Shown piece after piece: positions 11,451-21,711 of a stretch of DNA of 64,000 bases. Made by a program: the position numbers and the translations under genes. Numbering within the stretch: the first letter of the stretch is position 1; every line of letters begins with the position of its first letter. Origin of the DNA: Rouxiella badensis (GTDB lineage: Bacteria > Pseudomonadota > Gammaproteobacteria > Enterobacterales > Enterobacteriaceae); the NCBI RefSeq assembly GCF_002093665.1, contig NZ_MRWE01000002.1:124001-188000 (forward strand). The letters run 5' to 3'. The notes below the pieces were generated by a model that was given only the letters and a program-made list of their open reading frames with translations, was not told the origin of the DNA and did not search any database.

Positions 11451-11987
11451 TTACTTATTACGACTGGTTGTTTTGGCACCCTCTCCGGCCATTTCAGCCA
11501 GTCGTTCTAATGCCTTTCTAAGTTTCTCCGGGCTACGGCTCGCCAGTAATCGCAACTCATCCGCACTTTGTTTACTCAGTTGTCTTACCGGCGGTAAGGG
11601 ACCCTGAGATACGCCCTGTTTTTGATAATCTGCATCATCTTTCTGCGATAAGTTTTCAGATTTAGCCATCAACGATGGATTAATCCTGATGTCGATTGAA
11701 GACAATGATGGTAGTATTTGCGCTCGAAGTGCAGAGAGAAGCGCCGGTTGTTCATAACGTAAGCGCATCATCCAGCTGGCATTTGCTATCTCTAGCACCA
11801 AAACACCCTGGCGATAATTACCTACCCGGCACCACGGTTGCATTTGGGTTGGTAACAGACCTTTGACAGCGCGATTGAGCTTGAGTAATGCGGCCGCACG
11901 TTGTTGAACCGCACGCAGAGGGCTTTGCCCCGCGGCTGTGGCGTCATCGAACAGGATATCTAATAATTGTGGGCGGCTGTTACGCAT
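11451..11987 (-). CDS. DUF721 (DciA-like) family protein
   Basis: A 178-residue protein starting [15 protein letters not shown]. The N-terminal half (about residues 15 to 100) has the DUF721 layout: a helix with [19 protein letters not shown], then a beta-rich core [19 protein letters not shown] followed by [13 protein letters not shown]. This is the nucleic-acid-binding KH-like fold of DciA, the ancestral DnaB helicase operator. The C-terminal half is polar and probably flexible, ending in a basic tail. E. coli has no gene here and loads DnaB with DnaC. It is divergent from secM, with 28 bases between the two starts. Family assignment is by pattern; the role in this organism is unknown. Confidence 0.75.
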   Translation of the reverse strand: MRNSRPQLLDILFDDATAAGQSPLRAVQQRAAALLKLNRAVKGLLPTQMQPWCRVGNYRQGVLVLEIANASWMMRLRYEQPALLSALRAQILPSLSSIDIRINPSLMAKSENLSQKDDADYQKQGVSQGPLPPVRQLSKQSADELRLLASRSPEKLRKALERLAEMAGEGAKTTSRNK

Positions 11988-12015
11988 TGACGAGCTCCGG
12001 CGGATTGTAAAACTT

Positions 12016-12549
12016 GTGATTGGTATTCTAAATCGTTGGCGACAATTTGGCAGAAGGTATTTTTGGCCGCATCTCCTGTTGGGGATGGTCGCGGCTAGCC
12101 TTGGCGTGTCGACGAATCTTTCACAAACTGAGCTGGCAAGTGTAACCAATACCTCCTCAAGTCTAAACCGTTTAAATATCGGCACTCGCGGACTGACCAA
12201 TCTGGCGTGGCTTCAGGCGCATCGCCGTGCCTCGGTCGGCGTCGACTACTGGCAGCAGCATGCGCTGCGAACCGTCATACGTCACCTTTCTTTTGCACTA
12301 GCGCCTCAGGTTGTGACCTACAGCGTTGCCAGTCCTGAACTCGCCTCTGCCGATGCCGAGCCGCTGCACGTTCAGCAGATGGCCCTGCTGGTAACTCTAA
12401 ATTCGCTGCTCACCCACGAAGCCAAACCGCCTGTCATCATCCGTGACACCCAGCAACTGCTGCTCACGGCTTCTGCCAGGCATCAGCCCGGACTCTGGCT
12501 CGCCCAGGTTCTGGGTACGCGCGCCGGACCCTACTCCCTTCTTGTTTGA
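12016..12549 (+). CDS. secM: Secretion monitor SecM with variant arrest motif
   Basis: Exported regulatory peptide whose own translation arrest raises expression of secA just downstream when Sec export is slow. The GTG start at 12016 gives 177 residues and aligns with the E. coli N-terminus ([25 protein letters not shown]), which forms a long basic signal peptide. The core [21 protein letters not shown] is strongly conserved. The arrest region ends [13 protein letters not shown], followed by five residues. Compared with E. coli, W, G, R, A, G and P are kept at the right spacing, but F150 is His, I156 is Leu and I162 is Thr. A frame open further upstream (to 11938) runs into the divergent gene and is not favoured. 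Confidence 0.9.
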   Translation: MIGILNRWRQFGRRYFWPHLLLGMVAASLGVSTNLSQTELASVTNTSSSLNRLNIGTRGLTNLAWLQAHRRASVGVDYWQQHALRTVIRHLSFALAPQVVTYSVASPELASADAEPLHVQQMALLVTLNSLLTHEAKPPVIIRDTQQLLLTASARHQPGLWLAQVLGTRAGPYSLLV

Positions 12550-12687
12550 TTGTCATTTCTGAAGCATCTTTGCCGTTTTTCGTTGCATCAGTAGGCATGG
12601 CACACGCCTGTTCACTGTGCGGGCAAGACCCAAAGTACTAACAAAAATAGTAGCCACAAGAGTGGTCTCAAAGAGAAATCAAGAATC

Positions 12688-15405
12688 ATGTTAAGCAAAT
12701 TATTGACCAAAGTTTTTGGTAGCCGTAATGACCGTACGCTGCGCCGTATGCGCAAGGTAGTTGACCAAATCAATCGTCTGGAACCTGAGATTCAGGCACT
12801 TTCAGACGAGCAGCTGCGCGCCAAGACCGACGAATTCCGTGCGCGTCTGGCGAAGGGCGAAGTGCTTGAAACGCTGATCCCTGAAGCCTTTGCCGTGGTG
12901 CGTGAATCAAGTAAGCGCGTATTCGGCATGCGTCACTTCGACGTACAGCTGCTGGGCGGCATGGTGCTGAACGAGCGCTGTATCGCCGAGATGCGTACCG
13001 GTGAAGGTAAAACCTTGACCGCAACGCTGCCTGCGTACCTAAATGCGCTGAGCGGCAAGGGCGTTCACGTTGTTACCGTCAACGACTATCTGGCACAGCG
13101 TGACGCCGAAAACAACCGTCCACTGTTCGAGTTCCTCGGCCTGACCGTGGGCATCAACCTGCCAAATATGCCTGCACCGGCCAAGCGTGCGGCCTACGCA
13201 GCGGACATCACCTACGGTACTAACAACGAATACGGTTTTGACTACCTGCGTGACAACATGGCGTTTAGCATTGAAGAACGCGTTCAGCGCAAGCTGCACT
13301 ACGCGCTGGTGGATGAGGTTGACTCCATCCTTATCGATGAAGCACGTACCCCGCTTATCATTTCCGGTCCGGCTGAAGACAGCTCCGAGATGTATATCCG
13401 CGTTAACAAGCTGATTCCAAAACTGATCCGTCAGGAAAAAGAAGACTCTGACACCTTCCAGGGTGAAGGTCACTTCTCCGTGGATGAGAAAGCCCGCCAG
13501 GTTCACCTGACCGAACGTGGCCTGATCCTGATTGAAGAGCTGCTGGCTGAAGAAGGCATCATGGAAGAAGGCGAGTCACTGTACTCTCCGGGCAACATCA
13601 TGCTGATGCACCACGTGACCGCCGCTCTGCGTGCCCACGTGCTGTTCACTCGCGACGTTGACTACATCGTTAAAGACGGCGAAGTGATCATCGTTGACGA
13701 ACACACCGGCCGTACCATGCAGGGTCGTCGCTGGTCTGACGGTCTGCATCAGGCCGTTGAAGCCAAAGAAAACGTCGATATTCAAAACGAAAACCAGACG
13801 CTGGCGTCCATTACCTTCCAGAACTACTTCCGTCTGTACGAGAAGCTGGCCGGTATGACGGGTACAGCGGACACCGAAGCCTTCGAATTCAGCACCATCT
13901 ACAAGCTGGATACCATCGTTGTGCCGACCAACCGTCCAATGCAGCGTAAAGATTTGCCTGACCTGGTCTACATGACAGAGATGGAAAAAATCGGTGCCAT
14001 CATCGAAGACATCAAAGAGCGCAGCGCCAAAGGCCAGCCAATTCTGGTCGGTACCGCATCTATCGAGAAGTCTGAAGTGGTATCCCACGAACTGACCAAA
14101 GCCGGTATCGCGCACAGCGTACTGAATGCCAAGTTCCACGCCAAAGAGGCAGAGATTGTTGCTCAGGCCGGTCAGCCGAGCCGCGTAACCATCGCCACTA
14201 ACATGGCGGGTCGTGGTACCGATATCGTGCTGGGCGGTAGCTGGCAGGTCGAGATTGAAAACCTGGGTGAAGATGCGACCCCAGAGCAGATTGCGGCTAT
14301 CAAAGAAGCCTGGAACGTACGCCATGAGGCGGTTCTTGCCTCGGGGGGGCTGCACATTATTGGTACCGAGCGTCACGAATCGCGTCGTATCGATAACCAG
14401 CTGCGCGGCCGTGCCGGTCGTCAGGGTGATGCCGGTTCATCCCGCTTCTACCTGTCCATGGAAGACCAACTGATGCGTATCTTCGCCTCTGACCGCGTTG
14501 CCAGCATGATGCGTAAACTGGGTATGAAGCCGGGCGAAGCCATCGAACACCCATGGGTGACCAAGGCTATCGCCAACGCACAGCGTAAAGTCGAAAGCCG
14601 TAACTACGATATCCGTAAACAGCTGCTCGAGTACGATGACGTCGCAAACGATCAGCGTCGCGCTATCTACACCCAGCGTAACGAACTGCTGGACGTCACC
14701 GACGTGAGCGAAACCATCGCCAGCATCCGTGAAGACGTGTTCAAGAGCACCATCGACAGCTTTATCCCGCCACAGTCTCTGGAAGAAATGTGGGATGTTG
14801 AAGGTCTGGAACAGCGTCTGAAGAACGACTTCGAGCTGGAAATGCCTATCAAGGAGTGGTTGGACAAAGAGCCTGAACTGCATGAAGAAACGCTGCGTGA
14901 GCGTATTCTGCAGGTCGCTAAAGACTCTTACGCGAGCAAAGAAGAAGTGGTTGGCGTGGACATGATGCGCAACTTCGAGAAGGGTGTGATGCTGCAAACG
15001 CTCGACTCCCTGTGGAAAGAGCACCTGGCGGCAATGGACTACCTGCGTCAGGGGATCCACCTGCGCGGCTATGCGCAGAAAGATCCGAAGCAGGAATACA
15101 AGCGTGAGTCCTTTGCAATGTTTGCTTCTATGCTCGAATCACTGAAATATGAAGTGGTTAGCGTACTGAGCAAAGTTCAGGTCCGCATGCCGGAAGAAGT
15201 TGAAGCGATGGAAGAGCATCGTCGCGAAGAAGCAGAGCGTCTGGCACAGCAGCAACAGCTGAGCCACGTCGCCTCTCTCGAAGAAGAACTGTCTACCACC
15301 GGCGAATCTAGCGTTGCTTCTGAACGTAAAGTCGGGCGCAACGATCCTTGCCCATGCGGTTCAGGCAAGAAGTACAAGCAGTGCCACGGTCGCCTGCAGA
15401 ACTAA
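12688..15405 (+). CDS. secA: Preprotein translocase ATPase SecA
   Basis: Motor that pushes unfolded preproteins through SecYEG. It has 905 residues (901 in E. coli). The Walker A motif MRTGEGKT lies at residues 102 to 109, the DEAD-like Walker B is [15 protein letters not shown], and NBD2 carries [23 protein letters not shown] and [17 protein letters not shown]. The C-terminal zinc finger [14 protein letters not shown] binds SecB. The ribosome binding site is weak, and GAGA (12673-12676) could pair with TCTC (12666-12669), consistent with SecM-controlled access. A strong terminator follows. Confidence 0.99.
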   Translation: MLSKLLTKVFGSRNDRTLRRMRKVVDQINRLEPEIQALSDEQLRAKTDEFRARLAKGEVLETLIPEAFAVVRESSKRVFGMRHFDVQLLGGMVLNERCIAEMRTGEGKTLTATLPAYLNALSGKGVHVVTVNDYLAQRDAENNRPLFEFLGLTVGINLPNMPAPAKRAAYAADITYGTNNEYGFDYLRDNMAFSIEERVQRKLHYALVDEVDSILIDEARTPLIISGPAEDSSEMYIRVNKLIPKLIRQEKEDSDTFQGEGHFSVDEKARQVHLTERGLILIEELLAEEGIMEEGESLYSPGNIMLMHHVTAALRAHVLFTRDVDYIVKDGEVIIVDEHTGRTMQGRRWSDGLHQAVEAKENVDIQNENQTLASITFQNYFRLYEKLAGMTGTADTEAFEFSTIYKLDTIVVPTNRPMQRKDLPDLVYMTEMEKIGAIIEDIKERSAKGQPILVGTASIEKSEVVSHELTKAGIAHSVLNAKFHAKEAEIVAQAGQPSRVTIATNMAGRGTDIVLGGSWQVEIENLGEDATPEQIAAIKEAWNVRHEAVLASGGLHIIGTERHESRRIDNQLRGRAGRQGDAGSSRFYLSMEDQLMRIFASDRVASMMRKLGMKPGEAIEHPWVTKAIANAQRKVESRNYDIRKQLLEYDDVANDQRRAIYTQRNELLDVTDVSETIASIREDVFKSTIDSFIPPQSLEEMWDVEGLEQRLKNDFELEMPIKEWLDKEPELHEETLRERILQVAKDSYASKEEVVGVDMMRNFEKGVMLQTLDSLWKEHLAAMDYLRQGIHLRGYAQKDPKQEYKRESFAMFASMLESLKYEVVSVLSKVQVRMPEEVEAMEEHRREEAERLAQQQQLSHVASLEEELSTTGESSVASERKVGRNDPCPCGSGKKYKQCHGRLQN

Positions 15406-15432
15406 TCTACTCGTCTGACGAATAAAGACATG

Positions 15433-15471
15433 AAGGGCGGTTAATTATTGACTAATTACCGCCCTTACTTT
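15433..15471 (+). terminator. Rho-independent terminator after secA
   Basis: AAGGGCGGT (15433-15441) pairs with ACCGCCCTT (15458-15466), with further A-T pairing inside, followed by a T-rich stretch. It lies between secA and mutT, so mutT probably uses its own promoter or readthrough. Confidence 0.8.
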
Positions 15472-15484
15472 TGAGGTAAACACA

Positions 15485-15886
15485 GTGACTGTGAAAAAAG
15501 TGAATATCGCGGTAGGGATCATCCGCAACGCCGACAAGGAAATATTTATCACCCAGCGCGACGCCTCCTCGCATATGGCGGGCTTCTGGGAGTTTCCGGG
15601 CGGCAAGATAGAGTCTGGGGAAACCGCCGAACAGGCGTTAGTCCGTGAGCTACAGGAAGAGGTCGGTATCGACGCCTCTGCCCCTGAGCTGGTCCGCACG
15701 TTGGAGCATAAATTCCCTGACCGTATCGTCAATCTGCACTTCTTCCTGGTTCAACATTGGACCGGCGAACCTTACGGCAAAGAAGGGCAACCCAAGCGTT
15801 GGGTCGCTCAGCGTGAACTGAAAGAAAGCGATTTCCCACCTGCCAACGCCGAGGTGGTAACCGCGTTGCAGAAAGGTGAGATTTAG
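15485..15886 (+). CDS. mutT: 8-oxo-dGTP diphosphatase MutT
   Basis: Nudix hydrolase that removes 8-oxo-dGTP from the nucleotide pool and prevents A:T to C:G transversions. It has 133 residues. The full Nudix box GGKIESGETAEQALVRELQEEVG is present from about residue 38 (G-x5-E-x7-REL-x-EE-x-G). GTG at 15485 is chosen because GAGGT is 7 bases upstream; a second GTG at 15491 aligns better with the E. coli N-terminus (KKxxIAVGIIRN) but is 13 bases from that site. It converges with yacG across a shared terminator. Confidence 0.96.
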   Translation: MTVKKVNIAVGIIRNADKEIFITQRDASSHMAGFWEFPGGKIESGETAEQALVRELQEEVGIDASAPELVRTLEHKFPDRIVNLHFFLVQHWTGEPYGKEGQPKRWVAQRELKESDFPPANAEVVTALQKGEI

Positions 15887-15994
15887 GACAGAAAATAGTC
15901 GTAAGGGAGGCGTGGCGATGATGCCGGAGCAGCCTGTGCTTTCCTGTCCGCCTTTGGGTTCTTAACACCGACTCGGAGGCGTTGAACAATTGGC

Positions 15995-16032
15995 AAAAAA
16001 AATCCGGAGACAGGGCCTGTTCCGGATTTTCT
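15995..16032. terminator. Bidirectional terminator between mutT and yacG
   Basis: AAAATCCGGA (15999-16008) and TCCGGATTTT (16021-16030) form a perfect 10-bp stem. It is followed by a T-run on the plus strand, and the A-run on its other side gives a T-run on the minus strand. It can end transcription of mutT (+) and of coaE-zapD-yacG (-). Confidence 0.85.
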
Positions 16033-16090
16033 CATCGTTCGGACCGCTTAACGGATCCTAAAGCGGGTGGCATCAGGCCTTTTAGCCTAT

Positions 16091-16291
16091 TTATTTGATG
16101 TCGTCTTCGCTCCACTCGTCAAGATCGTTAATCTCGCCTTTGCTTGGAATGCGTTTTTCTTCATCGGCCCATTCGCCCAGGTCAATCAGCTGACAGCGCT
16201 TGCAGCAGAAAGGGCGATACGGGCTTTGCTCGCCCCAAATCACCGACTTGCCACAGGTTGGGCAGTGTACTTTAGTTATCTCGTTATCCAT
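16091..16291 (-). CDS. yacG: DNA gyrase inhibitor YacG
   Basis: Small zinc-finger protein of 66 residues that binds the GyrB C-terminal region and blocks gyrase from binding DNA. The zinc site is made by CPTCGK and [14 protein letters not shown], with four cysteines in the C-x2-C...C-x3-C pattern. The acidic C-terminal tail is typical of the family. It is the last gene of the coaE-zapD-yacG operon, with only 9 bases after the zapD stop. Confidence 0.96.
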   Translation of the reverse strand: MDNEITKVHCPTCGKSVIWGEQSPYRPFCCKRCQLIDLGEWADEEKRIPSKGEINDLDEWSEDDIK

Positions 16292-16300
16292 ATTCAGCTC

Positions 16301-17053
16301 CTAGCAGCAGGCAAGTTCAAAGTTAAGTCTGGCCGGAACCTGGCCTTTTTCGCTATCCAACGGCAGGAAGCGAATGGCATAACGCGTCTTGTGCCCTGAA
16401 ATCTGAGGATAAAGCTGATGTTCCAGAGAAAGGCGCAGTCGAAGCAGGTCGGCTCCTTCGGCGTTGTCCTGGAAGAAACCGTTGAGGCTGGTCAGGTTGC
16501 TGAACGGCCCAGACTGACGAATCAGGTCCAGAACGCGGGTCAGCGCACGATTCAGTGGTTCAAGGGTTTCCAGCCAATACTGTACATCTTTGTCGCGCTG
16601 AGCCTGAGGCAGGTGCAGCCAGATGTGCAGCGTGGGTAGGTCAAAGCTACAGCAGCCGCCAGGGATACTCAAACGCTGTTTGACCAGGTTTATCAGGCGG
16701 TCTTCTCTCAGCGCCTGACCGATACGTGGAGCGCTCATCAGCACTGCAGCGGTATTTTTCAGCTCTACGCGCAACGCATGAATACGGGCCATGTCTACGC
16801 CGGGCACGTCGGCCCATTGCAGCAGTTTTTGCTGTTGGCGTTCGAGTTCTTTTAACAGCTCGGTGCGGACTTCGCCGCGTTCCAGAACGTCTAATAAATC
16901 AGACGCGGTGCGGAAAAAAGTCAGGGCAGGAGCGATTGTGCCGAGCTGTGGATTGGCGTGTAACTGTTGTAAAAGAAACTCTATGCGCAACCAGGTGCGC
17001 ATTTTTTCATTTAAAGGATGTTCAAAGAGAACGGTAGTAACCACATCACTCAT
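16301..17053 (-). CDS. zapD: Cell division protein ZapD (FtsZ cross-linker)
   Basis: Cytoplasmic protein that bundles FtsZ filaments by binding the FtsZ C-terminal peptide. From the ATG at 17053 it has 250 residues (247 in E. coli). Conserved segments are [21 protein letters not shown] at the N-terminus, [36 protein letters not shown] and the end [12 protein letters not shown] lies 11 bases upstream of this ATG; a TTG three codons earlier is too close to it. The start overlaps the end of coaE by 8 bases. Its partner FtsZ is encoded in the same window. Confidence 0.96.
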   Translation of the reverse strand: MSDVVTTVLFEHPLNEKMRTWLRIEFLLQQLHANPQLGTIAPALTFFRTASDLLDVLERGEVRTELLKELERQQQKLLQWADVPGVDMARIHALRVELKNTAAVLMSAPRIGQALREDRLINLVKQRLSIPGGCCSFDLPTLHIWLHLPQAQRDKDVQYWLETLEPLNRALTRVLDLIRQSGPFSNLTSLNGFFQDNAEGADLLRLRLSLEHQLYPQISGHKTRYAIRFLPLDSEKGQVPARLNFELACC

Positions 17054-17675
17054 TCTTGTCAATATCCTGTCGGGTCGCTGAAGCCGCTAAATCCAGATAG
17101 CGGCTATGTAATGAAGCAACACGCGGCTCGATCGTCTCGGGACCACCGTTGTTATCAATAATGTCATCCGCACAGGCCAGCCTCTGCTGGCGGGAAGCCT
17201 GTGCGGCGATAATACTTTTTGCCTGCTGGAGGCTTACGCCGTCTCGGCTGACAGTGCGTGCAAGCTGAATCTCTTCGCTTACGTCGACCACAAGTACCCG
17301 ATTTGCCCGGGCTTGTAATCCATTTTCTACGAGTAGGGGAACGACCCAAAGCACGTAAGGCGACGAGGCAGCCTGAATTAGCCGCTGCGTTTCAGCCTGT
17401 ATTATAGGATGGAGGAGTTGGTTAACCCATTGTTTATCATCTGCATTGCTGAAAATTATTTCGCGCAGACGTGGGCGATTAAGTGAACCATTTTCCTGAA
17501 TAACTTGTTTACCAAATCGTTCAGCCAGAGCAAGCAGGGCTGGCGTCTCGGGTTCGACAACCCGACGGGCAATAACATCGGCGTCAACCAGCGTGATGCC
17601 CAGACGCGCAAACGCGTTGGCAACCGTGCTTTTGCCGCTTCCTATACCGCCGGTGAGGGCCACAATATAACTCAT
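17046..17675 (-). CDS. coaE: Dephospho-CoA kinase CoaE
   Basis: Last enzyme of coenzyme A synthesis, phosphorylating the 3'-OH of dephospho-CoA. The ATG at 17675 gives 209 residues (206 in E. coli) and starts [17 protein letters not shown], with the P-loop at the N-terminus. [14 protein letters not shown] and the lid segment [21 protein letters not shown] fit the P-loop kinase fold. Frames open further upstream have no support. It is the first gene of the coaE-zapD-yacG operon and is divergent from guaC. The panD, panC and panB genes of the same pathway lie at 54.6-56.7 kb. Confidence 0.97.
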   Translation of the reverse strand: MSYIVALTGGIGSGKSTVANAFARLGITLVDADVIARRVVEPETPALLALAERFGKQVIQENGSLNRPRLREIIFSNADDKQWVNQLLHPIIQAETQRLIQAASSPYVLWVVPLLVENGLQARANRVLVVDVSEEIQLARTVSRDGVSLQQAKSIIAAQASRQQRLACADDIIDNNGGPETIEPRVASLHSRYLDLAASATRQDIDKNE

Positions 17676-17923
17676 GCTTTTGCTCGGATGATTCTGTTTT
17701 GAAAATATCGATACCCTAAATGATAAAGGTATCGGCAGTAGATGCAAGCCAACTCCGAAGGGGTTTTTATCCTAAATTGAAACCCTAAACTGTGAGTCGC
17801 GATGCAAAACCAACCCTTGCCGCGAGGCTATTCCTGAGTATGATAAAACCACTGGAGAAGGTGCAAACTGTTACGTGCTTGTCGGCTTACGCCACAGGCT
17901 TAAAGCCCAACCAGGACAATCCC

Positions 17924-18964
17924 ATGCGTATTGAAGAAGATTTAAAATTAGGTTTTAAAGACGTCCTCATTCGTCCAAAGCGCTCTACCCTCAAGAGCCG
18001 TTCAGAAGTTGAACTCGAACGCACATTCACCTTTAAGCATTCTGGCCATAGCTGGTCGGGAACCCCTGTTATTGCTGCCAATATGGACACTGTCGGTACC
18101 TTTAGTATGGCTGAAGCACTGGCGTCATTCGGTTTACTCACCGCGGTTCACAAGCATTACAGCGTAGAACAGTGGCAGGCGTTCATTACGCTTAGCAGCG
18201 AGTCCGTTCTGCGCCATGTGATGGTATCAACCGGGACTTCCGAAGCTGACTTTACCAAAACGCTGAAAATCCTGTCGCTGTCGCCACTGCTAAAATTCAT
18301 CTGTCTGGACGTAGCAAACGGCTACTCCGAGCACTTTGTCGAGTTCCTGCAGCGCGTTCGCGAAGCCTGTCCCGACAAGGTTATCTGTGCCGGTAACGTG
18401 GTCACGGGGGAAATGGTGGAGGAGCTTATCCTCTCCGGCGCAGATATCGTCAAGGTGGGCATCGGTCCGGGGTCGGTCTGCACCACGCGGGTTAAAACCG
18501 GGGTAGGGTATCCGCAGCTTTCGGCCGTTATTGAGTGCGCCGATGCGGCGCACGGCCTCGGCGGGCAGATTGTCAGCGATGGGGGCTGCGCCGTGCCCGG
18601 TGACGTTGCGAAAGCTTTCGGCGGCGGGGCAGACTTCGTGATGTTGGGCGGAATGCTGGCCGCGCACGACGAATGCGAAGGGACTGTCGTGGAGGAAAAC
18701 GGCGAGAAACTTATGCTGTTCTACGGGATGAGCTCAGAGTCTGCCATGAAGCGCCACGTGGGAGGCGTGGCGCAATATCGCGCCGCAGAGGGTAAAACGG
18801 TTACCCTGCCGCTGCGCGGGCCCGTCGAGAACACCGTGCGCGATATTCTTGGCGGCCTGCGTTCTGCCTGCACCTATGTCGGCGCTGAGCGTCTGAAGGA
18901 GTTGACCAAACGCACAACCTTCATTCGCGTTGCCGAGCAGGAAAACCGTCTGTTTGGACAGTAA
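17924..18964 (+). CDS. guaC: GMP reductase GuaC
   Basis: NADPH-dependent reductive deamination of GMP to IMP, for purine interconversion. From the ATG at 17924 it has 346 residues, matching the E. coli start [15 protein letters not shown]. It has the TIM-barrel IMPDH/GMPR fold with the catalytic loop [15 protein letters not shown]; the active-site Cys is residue 186. [26 protein letters not shown] forms the phosphate-binding region, and [13 protein letters not shown] is also conserved. The upstream extension to 17792 is not conserved and was rejected. It converges on hofC. Confidence 0.97.
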   Translation: MRIEEDLKLGFKDVLIRPKRSTLKSRSEVELERTFTFKHSGHSWSGTPVIAANMDTVGTFSMAEALASFGLLTAVHKHYSVEQWQAFITLSSESVLRHVMVSTGTSEADFTKTLKILSLSPLLKFICLDVANGYSEHFVEFLQRVREACPDKVICAGNVVTGEMVEELILSGADIVKVGIGPGSVCTTRVKTGVGYPQLSAVIECADAAHGLGGQIVSDGGCAVPGDVAKAFGGGADFVMLGGMLAAHDECEGTVVEENGEKLMLFYGMSSESAMKRHVGGVAQYRAAEGKTVTLPLRGPVENTVRDILGGLRSACTYVGAERLKELTKRTTFIRVAEQENRLFGQ

Positions 18965-19067
18965 AGTGAATGCAACGCCCCCGTTGGCAGGGGACTAAGA
19001 CCCGCGCTGCGCCTTGAAAGGGCTCGGCGCTAAGTCACAGGGTCGGCGGTGCGGACGATGAAGATTT

Positions 19068-20270
19068 TCAGTTCATCGCCGCACCCAGATTAAATATCGG
19101 CAAATACATCGCAATAACTAACCCTCCTACCACGATACCCATAAACAGCATCATCAGCGGCTCGATTTTCTGCGCCATATTATCCGCCAACTCATTAGCC
19201 TGCTCGGCGTGCCAGTGCGCCAGCTTTTGTAGCAGGGTATCGAGCGACCCTGACTCTTCCCCAATTTTCACTAACTGGCGGCACAGGGCCGGAAAACGCG
19301 GCGAGGCGCTTAGCGCTTTGTGCAGCGGGATACCCTGCGCCAGTTGTCGGGTCAACTCTCCCACGGCGGACTTATAGTGTAAATTACTGATGGCTGATTC
19401 GGCCGCGCTTAGCCCTGCACTCAGCGTCATCCCTGCGTGTTGGGTCAACACCAACGTTTGGAAAAGCTGGCACAGGCAGCCGTCACTGATCAATTTTTTG
19501 ACCAGCGGCAGCCGCAGCAGCCAGCCTTGCTCACGCCGCTGCCACGTCTCCTGCGGATGTAAATAATGAAAATAGAGCCCGCCGCCGCAGACAATCAACA
19601 GCGTCAGGGCGGGCCCAAAGCGCACAATCGCCTCCGAGGCGGTAATCAGCATCTGCGTAAAACCCGGTAGTTCTGCGTCAAAAGAGGCATAGATCTTGGC
19701 GAACTCCGGTAACACCATAGTCAGCATCAGCAGGGTGATACCGGTTGCTATCGCCATGACAATCAGCGGATAACGCAGCGCCTTTTTGACCCTCTTTTGC
19801 AGTAAAACCACCTGCTCCTGCTGCACCGCAAGCTGTTCGCAGCAGCTTTCGAGCTGACCAGTCAGCTCACCGATAGCAATAATCTGCGGATAAATAGCCG
19901 GAAAAACCTGTGGATACAGCAGCATAACCGCCGACATCGGCTGCCCCTCATTGACCCTTTTTACCGTCTCCTCCAGCACGCAGCGCCAGGCTGCCAAAGG
20001 ATGGTCACCGGCGAGCAGATTTAGGCTCAGCGTCAGTGGCAGTCCTGTTTGCAGCAGGGTGGCAAGTTGCCGGATAAACGCGATGCGCTCCTTGTTCTTC
20101 CAGTAACCCGCACCTATCCGTTGCGACTTTTTAATGACGATCGGCTGTAGCCCGCTTTCCACGAGTGGGGTAAGTACCTCCTGTGAACCCGAGGACAGGC
20201 TATCACCGCAGTGCAGTTCGCCGGCGTCATCGACTGCCTGCCACGAGAAGAGATAGAGGCTATGGCTCAC
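19068..20270 (-). CDS. hofC: Type IV pilus inner-membrane platform protein HofC (GspF/PilC family)
   Basis: Inner-membrane scaffold of the pilus assembly machine. It has 400 residues, the same length as E. coli HofC. The T2SF/GspF domain occurs twice, first around residues 65 to 190 and again around 265 to 390, each ending in hydrophobic helices. Conserved pieces are FIRQLATLLQTGLPL, IAIGELTGQLE and LVKIGEESGSLDTLL. The start is GTG. It overlaps hofB by 11 bases and is the last gene of ppdD-hofB-hofC. No pilQ or prepilin peptidase gene is in this window. Confidence 0.94.
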   Translation of the reverse strand: MSHSLYLFSWQAVDDAGELHCGDSLSSGSQEVLTPLVESGLQPIVIKKSQRIGAGYWKNKERIAFIRQLATLLQTGLPLTLSLNLLAGDHPLAAWRCVLEETVKRVNEGQPMSAVMLLYPQVFPAIYPQIIAIGELTGQLESCCEQLAVQQEQVVLLQKRVKKALRYPLIVMAIATGITLLMLTMVLPEFAKIYASFDAELPGFTQMLITASEAIVRFGPALTLLIVCGGGLYFHYLHPQETWQRREQGWLLRLPLVKKLISDGCLCQLFQTLVLTQHAGMTLSAGLSAAESAISNLHYKSAVGELTRQLAQGIPLHKALSASPRFPALCRQLVKIGEESGSLDTLLQKLAHWHAEQANELADNMAQKIEPLMMLFMGIVVGGLVIAMYLPIFNLGAAMN

Positions 20271-21711
20271 CCTGGTTCCCTTCGCCGATTACCCGATACA
20301 GCTCGCTCAGCGAGGTGATGCCTTGCTCCACCAGCACCATCCCTGAGGCGAAAAGAGTGCGCTGGTCCTGCGAGCTTGCGATATTGCGCAGCACCTGCGA
20401 ATCTGCACCATTAACCAGCGCCTGCTGTAGTTGAGAACTGTTTTCCAGCATTTCATAAATGCCCACTCGACCATAGTAGCCAGAGAAGCACTGCTCACAG
20501 CCCTTGGCCTCCCAAACCTGCATCGGCTGTGGCACCGTGTCAGGATGACATTTTATCAACGCCTGCTGGTGGGCTTTGCAGTGTGGACAGAGTTTTCTAA
20601 TCAGGCGCTGGGCAATCACCAGGCGCAGACTGGCGGCAATCTGATACCCCTCTACGCCCATTTGCGCCAGCCTGACTAAGGTTTCGGTCGTTGAGTTAGT
20701 ATGCAGCGTCGATAGCACCAGATGCCCGGTTTGCGAGGCCTTAACGGCTATCTCTGCCGTCTCGGCATCACGGATTTCACCAATCATGATTGCATCAGGG
20801 TCCTGTCTGAGCAGTGAACGCAGGACCTTGGCAAAGCTTAACGATGTCTTGCTGTTAATCTGCGTCTGGTTAATCCCGCGTACGGGAATCTCAACCGGAT
20901 CTTCCACGCTGCAAATATTGCGTCCTACGGTATTGAGATGACGCAGTCCGGTATAGAGCGTTACCGTTTTACCGCTCCCCGTCGGACCGGTAACCAGAAT
21001 CAGCCCCTGGGGTTTAGCGAGGGCCGCGAGATACTGTTGCTGCTCTCGCGCAGAAAAGCCAAGCTGTTCCATCGACAGCTCCTGCTGCGTTCTGTCGAGG
21101 ATGCGCAGCACAATCTTTTCGCCATACAGCACCGGCAGCGACGCGATGCGCATCGAGTAGCGCTGTTTGTCGAAGGTTACCGACATTTGCCCATCCTGCG
21201 GCAGGCGATGTTCGGCAACGTTAAGTTGGCCCATAATTTTGAGGCGTGCCGTCAGGCTTGCCGCCAGCGCAAATTCCGGTCCGGGAAGCTCCTGCAACAC
21301 GCCGTCTATCCTGAGTCGAATACGCAGTTGATTCTCGAAAGGTTCGAAGTGTACGTCCGACGCCCGCCGCTGGAGAGAAACCCGCAGCACGTTATTCAAA
21401 AACTCCACCACCGGTATACCGCTGCTTTCATCAAAATTGTGGTCCTCATTTTGCTGACCCGATGCCTCTTTCTCCCCCGTGGGATTCTCCGCTTGGCTCC
21501 GCGCTCGTTCAATCTGCGTTTGCGGCCAAAATTCCAGATTCACCTTCAGGGCGCAGGTAAAGCGCAGCGCCGTCAGCAGCGCAGTGGTATCGGTTGTTTG
21601 CTGATGACACGCGACACGCAGATTATCTTGCTCAATGCTGATGAACACCGCGCCATAGTGCTGGCACTGCTGTGCCAGCGTCGTCTTCATGAGCTCAACG
21701 TTGGCTTTCAT
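20260..21711 (-). CDS. hofB: Type IV pilus assembly ATPase HofB (GspE/PilB family)
   Basis: Cytoplasmic hexameric ATPase that drives pilus extension. It has 483 residues, slightly longer than E. coli HofB. The core follows a variable N-terminal domain: SDVHFEPFENQLRIRLRIDG, Walker A GPTGSGKT, the Asp and His boxes around IMIGEIRDAETAEIA and GHLVLSTLHTNS, and a tetracysteine zinc motif (CPHC...CEQC) near residue 400. The start overlaps the ppdD stop (ATGA), showing coupling. The N-terminal 100 residues are poorly conserved. Confidence 0.94.
   Translation of the reverse strand: MKANVELMKTTLAQQCQHYGAVFISIEQDNLRVACHQQTTDTTALLTALRFTCALKVNLEFWPQTQIERARSQAENPTGEKEASGQQNEDHNFDESSGIPVVEFLNNVLRVSLQRRASDVHFEPFENQLRIRLRIDGVLQELPGPEFALAASLTARLKIMGQLNVAEHRLPQDGQMSVTFDKQRYSMRIASLPVLYGEKIVLRILDRTQQELSMEQLGFSAREQQQYLAALAKPQGLILVTGPTGSGKTVTLYTGLRHLNTVGRNICSVEDPVEIPVRGINQTQINSKTSLSFAKVLRSLLRQDPDAIMIGEIRDAETAEIAVKASQTGHLVLSTLHTNSTTETLVRLAQMGVEGYQIAASLRLVIAQRLIRKLCPHCKAHQQALIKCHPDTVPQPMQVWEAKGCEQCFSGYYGRVGIYEMLENSSQLQQALVNGADSQVLRNIASSQDQRTLFASGMVLVEQGITSLSELYRVIGEGNQGEP

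Noticed and set aside
15887-15994. A possible small gene downstream of mutT
   Set aside because: Short frames there are antisense extensions of mutT shadows with no conserved features; the region only leads into the bidirectional terminator.
18965-19067. Terminator between convergent guaC and hofC
   Set aside because: GC-rich short repeats are present, but no stem with a T-run could be found in either direction.
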